64,000 nucleotides of DNA from Methylotetracoccus oryzae. Lineage in GTDB: Bacteria; Pseudomonadota; Gammaproteobacteria; Methylococcales; Methylococcaceae. The stretch lies in NCBI RefSeq assembly GCF_006175985.1, contig NZ_SRSH01000015.1, positions 62,001 through 126,000 on the forward strand. Direction: 5' to 3'. This document shows, in pieces, positions 46,064-54,530 of the stretch. Made by a program: the position numbers and the translations under genes. The notes below the pieces were generated by a model. That model saw only the letters and a list, made by a program, of their open reading frames with translations, had not been told where the DNA came from and did no database searches. Within the stretch, counting starts at the first letter, position 1. Every line of letters begins with the position of its first letter.

Positions 46064-47068
46064 ATGGATTCACTGAACACGTCGCCGATCATGTCCCTCG
46101 ACCACGGTTTTCCATTCGATCCCACCTACGGCTACGACCTGGACGCCTTGCTGGCGGTGATCCCGCCCGAGCCTCCCGCGGATTTCGCCGCCTTCTGGTC
46201 AGCCCGCTACGCGAGAGCGAGGGAGCAGCGCCCCGCGGCTGAACTCCGCCCGGCGGGTTGGGCGGATGAGCGTTTCGAGGTCCATGACCTGAGTTACGAA
46301 TCGACCGGGGGCATGCGCATCGGCGGCTGGGTACTGGCGCCGCGCAGGCTGCCGGTCCGGCGCGGTTTCGTGATCGGTCACGGTTACGGCGGGCGGGAGG
46401 GTCCGGATCTGGACCTGCCCTTCGACGATGCCGTGCTGTTCTTTCCCTGCGCCCGCGGAATTTCGCGCAGCCGCTGCGCGGGCCTGCCGGAGGCGCCCAA
46501 CGAACACGTGCTGTGGGGCATAGACGATCGCGAACGCTACGTGCTGGGCGGTTGCGTGGACGATGTCTGGGTCGCCGTGACCGCACTTGAGGAATTGTTT
46601 CCCGGCGCCCGCGGACGCGTGGGCTACCTGGGCATCAGCTTTGGCGGCGGCATCGGAGCGATGGCCGTGCCCTGGGACGAGCGGATCGCCAGTGCGCATT
46701 ACAACGTTCCGAGCTTCGGACACCAGGCCTTGCGCCTGAGCTTGCCCACGATCGGTAGCGGCGAAGCCGTGCAGCGGTACCGGCAACAATGCGGTCACAT
46801 TCCGGAAACCTTGCGTTACTACGATGCCGCCGTGGCAGCCCGTTTCACGACGGTGCCGGTCCATGTGGCGGCGGCGTTGTTCGACCCGGTCGTCGCGCCA
46901 CCCGGTCAGTTCGCCGTCTACAACGCGCTGCCGGATGAAAAGCGACTGTTCGTGCTGGACGCCGGTCATTTCGATTACCCCCGCCGCGTGGAGCAGCAAC
47001 GGATGCTGCTGGCGGAACTCGAGCAATTTTTTGGGTGCGATGAATCGCGAATATCACCGTTGGTATAG
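46064..47068 (+). CDS. Acetylxylan esterase-like alpha/beta hydrolase
   Basis: The 334-residue protein resembles the AXE1/cephalosporin-C deacetylase group: an N-terminal PPADFAAFWSARY segment, YESTGGMRIGGWVLAP, nucleophile elbow YLGISFGGGIGAM, acid in AALFDPVVAPPGQ and His in DAGHFDYP. Family members deacetylate sugars or oligosaccharides. No signal peptide is visible. The start could be ATG 46064 or 46091; the first is used. The end overlaps the next esterase gene by 29 bases, implying coupled expression. Confidence 0.8.
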   Translation: MDSLNTSPIMSLDHGFPFDPTYGYDLDALLAVIPPEPPADFAAFWSARYARAREQRPAAELRPAGWADERFEVHDLSYESTGGMRIGGWVLAPRRLPVRRGFVIGHGYGGREGPDLDLPFDDAVLFFPCARGISRSRCAGLPEAPNEHVLWGIDDRERYVLGGCVDDVWVAVTALEELFPGARGRVGYLGISFGGGIGAMAVPWDERIASAHYNVPSFGHQALRLSLPTIGSGEAVQRYRQQCGHIPETLRYYDAAVAARFTTVPVHVAAALFDPVVAPPGQFAVYNALPDEKRLFVLDAGHFDYPRRVEQQRMLLAELEQFFGCDESRISPLV

Positions 47069-47768
47069 CCACCGGCTCGGTCGCGACATGGAGTTGCTGA
47101 TCTTCGGTCACGCCGGCGCGAAAGTGTTGGTGTTTCCGACCCGCGACGGGCGTTTCTACGAATACGAGAATCTCCGGCTGGTGGACAGCGTCCGGCACAA
47201 GCTGGAGGCGGGGCAGTTGCAGCTGTACTGTCTGGACAGCCTGGACCACGAGAGCTTCTACTGCTTCTGGCGCCACCCGGCCGACCGCATCCGGCGCCAC
47301 ATGCAGTTCGAGGATTACGTGCTGAACGAGGTGCTGCCGCTGATGGCCGCCAAGAACGGCCATCCGTGCACCATTGCCCACGGCTGCAGCCTCGGTGCGT
47401 ACCACGCCGTGAATATCGCATTTCGCCATCCGCACCTGTTTCGCAAGGTCTGCGCGCTGTCAGGCCGTTATGACCTGACGCTGGGCATCGAGCACTTCCG
47501 CAACCTGTTCGATGGCTACTACGACGAGAACGTCTACTACCATACCCCCAGTCACTTCCTGCCGAACCTCGGTGACCACGGGCGGCTGGATCAATTGCGC
47601 GCCATGGACATCGTGTTGGTCATCGGCGACGAAGACCCGTTTCTCGGCAATAACCTGAACCTGAGTCAAACCCTTTGGGATAAAGGTATCGGGCATTCAC
47701 TGCGCACCTGGCACGGTCGCGCCCACCAGGGTTCCGCCTGGCGCGGCATGGTTCCGGCCTACCTGTGA
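47040..47768 (+). CDS. Esterase family protein, COG4947-like
   Basis: The 242-residue protein begins MNREYHRWYSHRLGRDMELL and contains a nucleophile elbow IAHGCSLGAYHAVNIAFRHP, acid in VIGDEDPFLGNN and His in WHGRAHQGSAW. These match the cytoplasmic putative esterases related to EstA/FrsA-type COG4947. The opening GHAGAKVLVFPTRDGRFYEY forms the first beta hairpin. The ATG at 47040 lies inside the end of the preceding acetylxylan-esterase-like gene in another frame. The pairing of two hydrolases in one unit suggests linked substrates, which cannot be named. Confidence 0.82.
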   Translation: MNREYHRWYSHRLGRDMELLIFGHAGAKVLVFPTRDGRFYEYENLRLVDSVRHKLEAGQLQLYCLDSLDHESFYCFWRHPADRIRRHMQFEDYVLNEVLPLMAAKNGHPCTIAHGCSLGAYHAVNIAFRHPHLFRKVCALSGRYDLTLGIEHFRNLFDGYYDENVYYHTPSHFLPNLGDHGRLDQLRAMDIVLVIGDEDPFLGNNLNLSQTLWDKGIGHSLRTWHGRAHQGSAWRGMVPAYL

Positions 47769-47945
47769 GCGCAGGCCGAGCGAAAAATCACCCCGCGTGA
47801 TTCGCGGCGCGGTACTTGCGTGGCTGCGCAGCCCGCGACAAGACACCCTCTTCTCTGGCAAACCCGGGTGGCGTTCGCGGCTGAAGCGCATCTCGGGGGC
47901 AGGGTGTTTCGTGCGCCATGCGCACGAAATCACTGAATGCGGTCT
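47769..47945. terminator. Convergent intergenic region with two stem-loops
   Basis: Between the stops of the esterase and the serine protease genes there are two hairpins. AATCAC at 47787 pairs with GTGATT at 47798 over a five-base loop. TTTCGTGCGC at 47907-47916 pairs perfectly with GCGCACGAAA at 47920-47929 across a three-base loop. The second ends in A/T pairs on both sides and could act in both directions as a terminator, although long T tracts are missing. Confidence 0.45.
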
Positions 47946-48659
47946 TCAGGGCCGCGCGTGGACCGTCGCCAGCGGTTCGGGCCGCTTCAGGAAGCCCGGC
48001 AGATGATTCACGTCTTCCCAGAATGACGCGCCGCTGAGTGGCACGACCGCGTTCGCCGCGGTTCGCGACAGGGCCGGAATCCAGTCGGCCGGTATTGCAT
48101 AATTCCGCCCTGCCTTGCCGGCGGTCAGGAAGGTTGCGAGACCGATCAGCCGACCGCGCTCACTGAACAGGCCGCCCCCGCTCCCGCCCTGCACGAAGTC
48201 GGTCGACGTCTCGATGACCGGCGCACCATCGAATGGATGCAAGCCCTCGACCCGCCCCACCGAAAAGGACATCCCGAGCGCGCGCGGAAATCCGTAGAAG
48301 TACACTTCCTCGCCCACCGACAGGTCAGCGGCACTGCCGAGTTGCGCCTGTGGCACGGGCAGCCCCGGGACCGTCAACAGGCAGAGATCGTGGCGCGGGT
48401 CCGCCTGTTGTGCGGTGACGCGGTAACGGACAGGCCCTTTCGCAACGACGATGGTGTGGGCCAGTCGGGTCACGTGACAGTTCGTCGCCACTTGGTCGCC
48501 GCCGATTGCGACGCCCGATCCGAAGAACATTGGTCCGCCCTCCGGGTAGGCGTGGATCTGCACGACGCTCAAGGACAAGCGATGATCCACCTCGGCCATG
48601 CCGTCGGAACACGACAAGGCCATGAAAAAGGCTGTTGCGATCGAGCATGCACGCTGCAT
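47946..48659 (-). CDS. Exported trypsin-like serine protease
   Basis: The 237-residue protein has an N-terminal signal-like segment (RACSIATAFFMALSC). The S1 triad is His62 in VATNCHVT, Asp91 in DPRHDLCLL and Ser160 in GGSGGGLF. The spacing and the GVAIGGDQV strand place it with trypsin-2/DegP-like proteases. TNCHV and GGSGGG differ from the common TAAHV and GNSGGP. There is no PDZ domain, so it is a bare protease module. An alternative start six codons upstream is possible. Its role in the periplasm and its targets are unknown. Confidence 0.82.
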   Translation of the reverse strand: MQRACSIATAFFMALSCSDGMAEVDHRLSLSVVQIHAYPEGGPMFFGSGVAIGGDQVATNCHVTRLAHTIVVAKGPVRYRVTAQQADPRHDLCLLTVPGLPVPQAQLGSAADLSVGEEVYFYGFPRALGMSFSVGRVEGLHPFDGAPVIETSTDFVQGGSGGGLFSERGRLIGLATFLTAGKAGRNYAIPADWIPALSRTAANAVVPLSGASFWEDVNHLPGFLKRPEPLATVHARP

Positions 48660-48777
48660 TGAAGCCGCTCCTGTCATTGGTAACCCAGCACAATTTTGGA
48701 GTGGTCCTCGGGGCGTAAGTTCGCCGGCAACGCGGGGTACGACCTTGAGGCCATAGCCGCGACTTCGCCCCAGCCTT

Positions 48778-48783
48778 TATACT
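48778..48783 (+). promoter_or_regulatory. Candidate -10 element for the EF-G-like gene
   Basis: TATACT matches five of six -10 bases and is preceded by TT. It lies 38 bases before the GTG start. No -35 hexamer is evident at 16-18 bases upstream. A GAGGGAT ribosome site follows shortly before the start. Confidence 0.35.
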
Positions 48784-48821
48784 GCGCCGATTAAATTCTG
48801 GTGATTTTCGAGGGATGAACC

Positions 48822-50861
48822 GTGGCTGCATACACTGCAGAAAACATACGCAATATTGCGCTGGTTGGACAGGCCAGTGCAGGCAAGACCAGTCTGGTCG
48901 AGGCCTTGCTGTTCCATGCCGGCGCCAAACCGGTCAAGGGTAGCGTCGAAAAGGGCGATACCGTCAGTGATTTCGACGCACTGGAACAGCGCCACCAGCA
49001 TTCACTCCAGGTCTCGGTCGTCGGTTTCGACTTCGCGGGGCGGCGGATCAACCTGATCGACACGCCGGGCTATCCGGACTTTCTCGGCCAGACCCTCAGC
49101 GCCCTGTCGGCGGTCGAGACCGTCGCGGTCGTGGTCAATGCCCAGACCGGCATCGAGCCCATGACCCGGCGCATGATGGACTGGGTGGCCCATCAGCATG
49201 TGCCGTGCATGATCCTGATCAACAAGATCGATGCCGAGCCTGATCGGCTCGCCACGCTGCTGGAAGAGATTACGGAGGCATTCGGGAAGGAATGCCTGCC
49301 GCTGGATCTGCCGACGGATCATGCCGAGCGCGTCGTCGACGTCGTGGCCCACAACGACGGGTCCGCGGATTTTTCGTCCGTGTCCGAGGCGCACGCGGCG
49401 TTGCTGGAACAGGCGGTCGAGGTCGACGAGGCGGCAACCGAGCAATACCTGTCGCAGGGCGATATGAACCCCGACGAACTGCATGCCCCGTTCGAGAAGG
49501 CGTTGCGCGAAGGGCACCTGATTCCGGTGTGCTTCGTGTCCGCGCGGAGCGGCGCCGGTGTGCCGGAACTGCTGCAAGCGCTGGCCGACCTGGCGCCGAG
49601 CCCGCTGGAGGCCAATCCCTATCCGTTCATCGCCGAAGCCGATGGCAAGGGTGAGCAGCTCTGGGCCGAACCGAACGCGGACGCGCCGCTGCTGGCCCAT
49701 TTGTTCAAGCTCGAATTCGATCCGTTCATCGGCAAGATCGGGCTGGTGCGCATTCATCAGGGCCGTCTCCGCAAGGGTTCGCAGATACTGGTGGGGCGCG
49801 ATGGCAAACAGGTGAAGCTGGCTCATCTGCTTCGCATCAGCGGCAAGGAGCACCAGGAGATCGACGAAGCGGAAGCCGGCGACATCTGCGCCGTCGCGAA
49901 GATCGAGGAGGTCGAGCAGGACGTCGTGCTGCACGAGAAGCACGAGCAGGATGCAGTTGCCGCGCCGCAGTTGTCGTATCCCACGCCGCTGGTCGGTTTG
50001 GCGTTGAAGGCCAAGCGCCGCGGCGATGAGCAGAAGATCACCGAAGTGCTGCACAAACTCGTGGCCGAGGATCCCGGTTTGCGGATCGAATACGACATGA
50101 CCGCCAACGAGACCGTGCTGCGCGGTCTCGGCGATTTCCACCTGCGCGTCGCACTGGAAAAGCTCGACGAGCGCTTCCACGTGGAGGTCGAAACGCATGC
50201 TCCGACCATCCCGTACCGGGAGACGATCACCAAGCCGGCCGATGGTTTCTGCCGCCACAAGAAGCAGACCGGCGGCGCCGGGCAGTTCGCGGAAGTCGCG
50301 CTGCAGATCGAGCCGCTGCCGCGTGGCGAAGGCTTCGAGTTCGTCAATCGCATCGTCGGTGGAGCCATTCCCGGAACGTTCATTCCTGCGATCGAAAAGG
50401 GCGTGCGTCAGGTCATGGCCACCGGCGCGCTGGCTGGCTTTCCGTTACAGGATGTTCGCGTCACGGTCGTCGACGGCAAGTATCACGCGGTCGATTCCAA
50501 GGAAATCGCCTTCGTGACGGCCGGTCGCAAGGCCTTTCTCGATGCGGTCGACAAGGCCGGGGCGGTCGTACTGGAGCCGATGGTCGATCTGGAAGTCAGC
50601 GGGCCGGGCAACTCCGCCGGCGGGATCTCCGGCGACCTCTCTTCGCGCCGGGCGCGCATCAGCGGGACCGACGCCGGCCCGAATGGCGAGGTCATCATCC
50701 GGGCCCTGGCGCCGCTGGCCGAACTGCAGGAATACGGTTCGCGGGTCAAATCGCTGACCGGTGGCGAGGGGAACTGGGGCATCCAGTTCAGCCATTACGA
50801 ACCGGCTCCGCCCGCCGTGCAGAAGGAACTGGCCGGCAAGCACAAGCGGCAGGAAGACTGA
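48822..50861 (+). CDS. Elongation factor G-like GTPase (EF-G2 type)
   Basis: The 679-residue protein has all EF-G domains, but with motifs of the EF-G-like subfamily rather than the housekeeping factor. G1 is GQASAGKTSL, G3 is DTPGYPDF (Tyr84 in place of the catalytic-site His of DTPGH), G4 is INKID and G5 VSARSG. Domain IV contains GGISGDLSSRRARISGTD. Start is GTG with GAGGG upstream. Such proteins are paralogues of FusA whose translational role is not established; they occur away from the str operon, as here. A large double hairpin follows the stop. Confidence 0.9.
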   Translation: MAAYTAENIRNIALVGQASAGKTSLVEALLFHAGAKPVKGSVEKGDTVSDFDALEQRHQHSLQVSVVGFDFAGRRINLIDTPGYPDFLGQTLSALSAVETVAVVVNAQTGIEPMTRRMMDWVAHQHVPCMILINKIDAEPDRLATLLEEITEAFGKECLPLDLPTDHAERVVDVVAHNDGSADFSSVSEAHAALLEQAVEVDEAATEQYLSQGDMNPDELHAPFEKALREGHLIPVCFVSARSGAGVPELLQALADLAPSPLEANPYPFIAEADGKGEQLWAEPNADAPLLAHLFKLEFDPFIGKIGLVRIHQGRLRKGSQILVGRDGKQVKLAHLLRISGKEHQEIDEAEAGDICAVAKIEEVEQDVVLHEKHEQDAVAAPQLSYPTPLVGLALKAKRRGDEQKITEVLHKLVAEDPGLRIEYDMTANETVLRGLGDFHLRVALEKLDERFHVEVETHAPTIPYRETITKPADGFCRHKKQTGGAGQFAEVALQIEPLPRGEGFEFVNRIVGGAIPGTFIPAIEKGVRQVMATGALAGFPLQDVRVTVVDGKYHAVDSKEIAFVTAGRKAFLDAVDKAGAVVLEPMVDLEVSGPGNSAGGISGDLSSRRARISGTDAGPNGEVIIRALAPLAELQEYGSRVKSLTGGEGNWGIQFSHYEPAPPAVQKELAGKHKRQED

Positions 50862-50873
50862 TACGTTCGCCGA

Positions 50874-50915
50874 CAGCCTGCCCTGCGGCGCTCGCCGCAA
50901 GGCCCGGGCAGGCTG
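50874..50915 (+). terminator. Nested double stem-loop downstream of the EF-G-like gene
   Basis: CAGCCTGCCC (50874-50883) pairs exactly with GGGCAGGCTG (50906-50915), and inside it TGCGGCG pairs with CGCCGCA around a two-base centre. It begins 13 bases after the stop codon. No T run follows, so if it ends transcription it would be by another mechanism. It may instead protect the message 3' end. Confidence 0.45.
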
Positions 50916-50968
50916 CCTTGGCGCAGTGGCTGGACGGCTCCGTTTCCTGCGTTAGGATGCATACGCTA

Positions 50969-51017
50969 TTCACTCCGGTGGCCGGTGATCGTTCAGTGAC
51001 GGTCGCCAGGGAGTGAA
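50969..51017 (+). other. Leader stem-loop before the transglutaminase pair
   Basis: TTCACTCC pairs perfectly with GGAGTGAA, enclosing further complementarity (TGGC with GCCA). If the candidate promoter at 50931-50958 is real, this 49-base structure is the 5' end of the transcript. It does not resemble a riboswitch class that I know. Confidence 0.4.
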
Positions 51018-51161
51018 CGCAAGGAACCACTGCATTGTTCGAACGCGTTCGCCCGGACCCATGAAAATCCGTTACAGTACGGCTTCGCCCCAGGAAAACC
51101 GTCGGTCTCTCGCCCCCCGCGCCGCGGCCGACCTGCGCAGCCTTTCGGAGAAGAATCGTAC

Positions 51162-54100
51162 GTGGCAATACATGTCGCCATCGAGCACAGCACCTCTTAT
51201 CGATACGACCGTACGGTCTCGCTTTCCCCGCATGTGATCCGCCTGCGTCCCGCGCCGCATGCGCGGACGCCGATACACGATTATCGCCTCGACATCACAC
51301 CGGCCGATCACCGCCTGTACTGGCAGCAGGATCCCTTCGGGAACACCATCGCCCGGGTGGTTTTTCCGGGCAAGGTCGATGAACTGAAGATCGACGTGCG
51401 TCTGGTCGCCGAGATGACGGTGATCAACCCGTTCGACTTCTACGTCGAGAAATACGCCGAGCACTTTCCGTTTCAGTACGAGCCGCTGTTGAAGCGGGAA
51501 CTCGAACCGTACTTCGAACTGACCGAGAGCGGTCCGAAGCTGATGGCCTGGCTGGAGAAGGTCGACCGGCGCAAGATGCGCATCGTCGACTTTCTGGTCG
51601 CGATCAACCAGCGCCTGAAGGACGACATCGACTACACGATCCGCTTCGATCCCGGTGTTCAGACCGGCGAAGAGACGCTGACCAAGGCACTCGGCTCGTG
51701 CCGCGATACCGGCTGGCTGCTGGTGCAGATCCTCCGCCATATGGGGCTGGCCGCGCGTTTCGTGTCCGGCTACCTGATCCAGCTGACGGCCGATCAGAAG
51801 TCCCTGGACGGCCCCTCGGGGCCCGAGGAGGATTTCACCGACCTGCATGCCTGGGCGGAGGTTTTCATTCCGGGTGCGGGCTGGATCGGGCTCGATCCGA
51901 CATCGGGACTGTTTGCCGGGGAAGGGCATATCCCGCTGGCCTGCACGCCCGATCCGGTGAGCGCCGCGCCGCTGACCGGCGCCAGCGACAAATGCGAGGT
52001 CGAGTTCGGCTACGCCAATGTCGTCAAGCGCGTGCTGGAAGACCCGCGTGTAACCAAGCCCTACACCGAAGCGCAATGGGCCGATATCCAGCATCTGGGC
52101 CATCAGGTCGACGCGGAACTGCGGGCGCTCGACACGCGCCTGACGATGGGCGGCGAGCCGACCTTCGTTTCGGTCGACGACATGGAAGGTCCCGAGTGGA
52201 ACACCGAGGCGCTTGGTGCCGACAAGCGGCGGCGCGCCGGCGTGCTGCTGAAACGCTTGCGCGCGGCCTTCGGCCCCGGCGCCCTGTTGCATTTCGGCCA
52301 GGGTAAATGGTACCCGGGCGAGCCATTGCCGCGTTGGGCCCTGGGCTGTTTCTGGCGCACCGACGGACAAGCCTTGTGGAAGGACGAAAAGCTGATCGCC
52401 GATGCCGAGCGCGATTATGGTGTGGGGCCGGAACAGGCCAGAACGTTCGCGGAACGGTTGACCGAGCGACTCGGCATCGATCCGAGATACCTGGTCAACG
52501 GCTATGAGGACTGGGTCTACTATTTGTGGCGGGAGGCCAACCAACCGGTCAATCTCGACCCGATCGCGATTCCCTGGGCACCGCAGTTCCGCGACGACCT
52601 GAGCCTGGTGCTGGCGCGCGGACTGGACCAGCCGGTCGGACTCGCGCTGCCCTTGCTGTGGGACTACGCCGCTGCCGGCTGGCGCTCCGGCCTGTGGCGG
52701 TTCGCGCGGGAGCAGATGTACCTGACCCCTGGCGGTTCGCCGATGGGCCTGCGCCTGCCCACGCACGAACTGCCCTGGGCCGTCGAGGTCGAGCAGGAGG
52801 TCCTGATCAGCGCGCCCTCGCCGCAGCGCTCGCCGAACGTCGGAGCCCTGCCCAGCGCGCGACCCGCCCCAGCCTCGCCCGCGCCGGACGTCCGCGCGCC
52901 GCTCGCGGCCGACGAACGGCCGGAGGTCATCCGGCAGCGCTACCGGACCTGGGAGGGGATCCCGCATACCGCGCTGTGCATCGAACCCCGCGGCGGCTGC
53001 CTGCACCTCTTCATGCCGCCGCTGAACACGCTGTGGCATTACGCGAACCTGCTCGAAGCGATCGAAGCGACCGCTGCCGAACTCGGCCTGCCGGTGCTGA
53101 TCGAGGGCTACGAACCACCGGGATCACCGGAACTGAAGGTACTGAAGGTCACCCCCGACCCGGGCGTTATCGAGGTCAACATCCATCCGGCATCGAGCTG
53201 GGAGGACCTGGAGCACAACACCGTCACCCTGTACGAGGAGGCGCGCCTGTCGCGCCTGGCGACCGAGAAGTTCATGCTGGACGGGCGCCATACCGGGACC
53301 GGAGGCGGCAACCACGTGACGCTGGGTGGTCCCACACCGCAGGACAGCCCTTTTCTGAGGCGTCCGGATCTGCTCCGGTCGCTGGTGACCTACTGGCAGC
53401 ATCATCCCTCGCTGTCGTATCTGTTCTCCGGCACCTTCATCGGCCCGACCTCCCAGGCCCCGCGGCCGGACGAGCGCGGCAGCCGTTTGCTCGCCGAACT
53501 GGATGTGAGCCTGCGCGAAATCGAGCACATCGCCGCGCCCTGGCTGCTCGACCGTGCCCTGCGCAATTTTCTGGTCGACGGCACCGGCAACACGCATCGT
53601 GCCGAGTTCTCCATCGACAAGCTGTACTCGCCCGATTCCGCTTCGGGTCGGCAGGGGTTGCTGGAATTCCGCGCTTTCGAAATGCCGCCGCACGCGCGGA
53701 TGAGTCTGGCCCAGATGCTGCTCCTGCGGGCCATGGTCGCGTATTTCTGGCGCGAGCCCTATCGGCACTCGCCGGTGCCCTGGGGCACCTCGCTGCATGA
53801 TCGTTTTCTGCTGCCACACTACGTCTGGAGTGACTTCGGAACGGTCATCGAGCAGCTCAAGCGGGCCGGCTATCCCTTCGACCTGGCCTGGTTCGAGGCC
53901 TTTCTCGAGTTTCGCTTTCCGGTCTGCGGCCGTGTCCACTACGCCGGTGTCGAACTCGAACTCCGTACGGCGCTCGAACCCTGGCTGGTGTTGGGTGAGG
54001 ACGCTACGGCGCACCGTCAGGCTCGGGTGGTCGACTCGGCGGTCGAACGGCTGCAGGTGCGTTGCCGCAATCTCGATCCGGAGCGTTTCCTGGTCACCTG

Positions 54101-54530
54101 CAATCGGCGCCGTCTGCCGTTGCAAGCGACGGCCAACACTGGAGACTACGTCGCAGGGGTGCGGTTCAAGGCGTGGAAGGCGGCCTTCGGCCTCCATCCA
54201 ACGGTGGAAGTGCATGCGCCGCTGGTGTTCGACATCTTCGACCGGCAGTTGGGCCGTTCGGTCGGCGGTTGCGTCTATCACGTCGCCCATCCGGGAGGTC
54301 GAGCCTATGACACCTTCCCGGTAAACGCCTACGAAGCCGAGTCGCGCCGCGTGTCCCGTTTCTGGGATTGCGGGCATACCGCCGGCGATGCCGCACCGCC
54401 ACCCTGGGTCCAGGGTCTTTCCGGGTTTCACGAAGGCGAACTGGCCGCCGCCGGTTACGAGCCGCCGCCGGAACCATCCAATCCGGACTACCCGTGCACT
54501 CTCGATCTGCGCCGCCTGGGGGCCTCATGA
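51162..54530 (+). CDS. Transglutaminase-like/DUF2126 putative amidoligase, catalytically intact
   Basis: The 1,122-residue protein starts with GTG, giving the family N terminus MAIHVAIEHSTSYRYDR. Residues 1-290 form a bacterial transglutaminase-like protein: N-terminal beta region, then triad Cys180 in GSCRDTGWLL, His229 in LHAWAEVF and Asp245 in GLDPTSG. Residues ~310-1110 are DUF2126, a putative amidoligase: TMGGEPTFVSVDDMEGPEWN (E332), FGQGKWYPGEPLPRW, GGGNHVTLGG, HPSLSYLFSG, HRAEFSIDKLY and EFRAFEMPPHARMSL. Related proteins often lie with ATP-grasp and alpha-E genes in predicted peptide-modification operons; none is here. It overlaps the next gene by four bases. Confidence 0.9.
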   Translation: MAIHVAIEHSTSYRYDRTVSLSPHVIRLRPAPHARTPIHDYRLDITPADHRLYWQQDPFGNTIARVVFPGKVDELKIDVRLVAEMTVINPFDFYVEKYAEHFPFQYEPLLKRELEPYFELTESGPKLMAWLEKVDRRKMRIVDFLVAINQRLKDDIDYTIRFDPGVQTGEETLTKALGSCRDTGWLLVQILRHMGLAARFVSGYLIQLTADQKSLDGPSGPEEDFTDLHAWAEVFIPGAGWIGLDPTSGLFAGEGHIPLACTPDPVSAAPLTGASDKCEVEFGYANVVKRVLEDPRVTKPYTEAQWADIQHLGHQVDAELRALDTRLTMGGEPTFVSVDDMEGPEWNTEALGADKRRRAGVLLKRLRAAFGPGALLHFGQGKWYPGEPLPRWALGCFWRTDGQALWKDEKLIADAERDYGVGPEQARTFAERLTERLGIDPRYLVNGYEDWVYYLWREANQPVNLDPIAIPWAPQFRDDLSLVLARGLDQPVGLALPLLWDYAAAGWRSGLWRFAREQMYLTPGGSPMGLRLPTHELPWAVEVEQEVLISAPSPQRSPNVGALPSARPAPASPAPDVRAPLAADERPEVIRQRYRTWEGIPHTALCIEPRGGCLHLFMPPLNTLWHYANLLEAIEATAAELGLPVLIEGYEPPGSPELKVLKVTPDPGVIEVNIHPASSWEDLEHNTVTLYEEARLSRLATEKFMLDGRHTGTGGGNHVTLGGPTPQDSPFLRRPDLLRSLVTYWQHHPSLSYLFSGTFIGPTSQAPRPDERGSRLLAELDVSLREIEHIAAPWLLDRALRNFLVDGTGNTHRAEFSIDKLYSPDSASGRQGLLEFRAFEMPPHARMSLAQMLLLRAMVAYFWREPYRHSPVPWGTSLHDRFLLPHYVWSDFGTVIEQLKRAGYPFDLAWFEAFLEFRFPVCGRVHYAGVELELRTALEPWLVLGEDATAHRQARVVDSAVERLQVRCRNLDPERFLVTCNRRRLPLQATANTGDYVAGVRFKAWKAAFGLHPTVEVHAPLVFDIFDRQLGRSVGGCVYHVAHPGGRAYDTFPVNAYEAESRRVSRFWDCGHTAGDAAPPPWVQGLSGFHEGELAAAGYEPPPEPSNPDYPCTLDLRRLGAS

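Larger units (their letters stand above)
50862..51161. other. Structured intergenic region before the transglutaminase operon
   Basis: This 300-base gap contains a nested hairpin after the EF-G-like gene (50874-50915), a candidate promoter TGGACG (50931-50936), 16 bases, TAGGAT (50953-50958), and a leader stem-loop bounded by TTCACTCC and GGAGTGAA (50969-51017). The remaining 144 bases to the GTG start hold nothing recognised. Confidence 0.45.
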
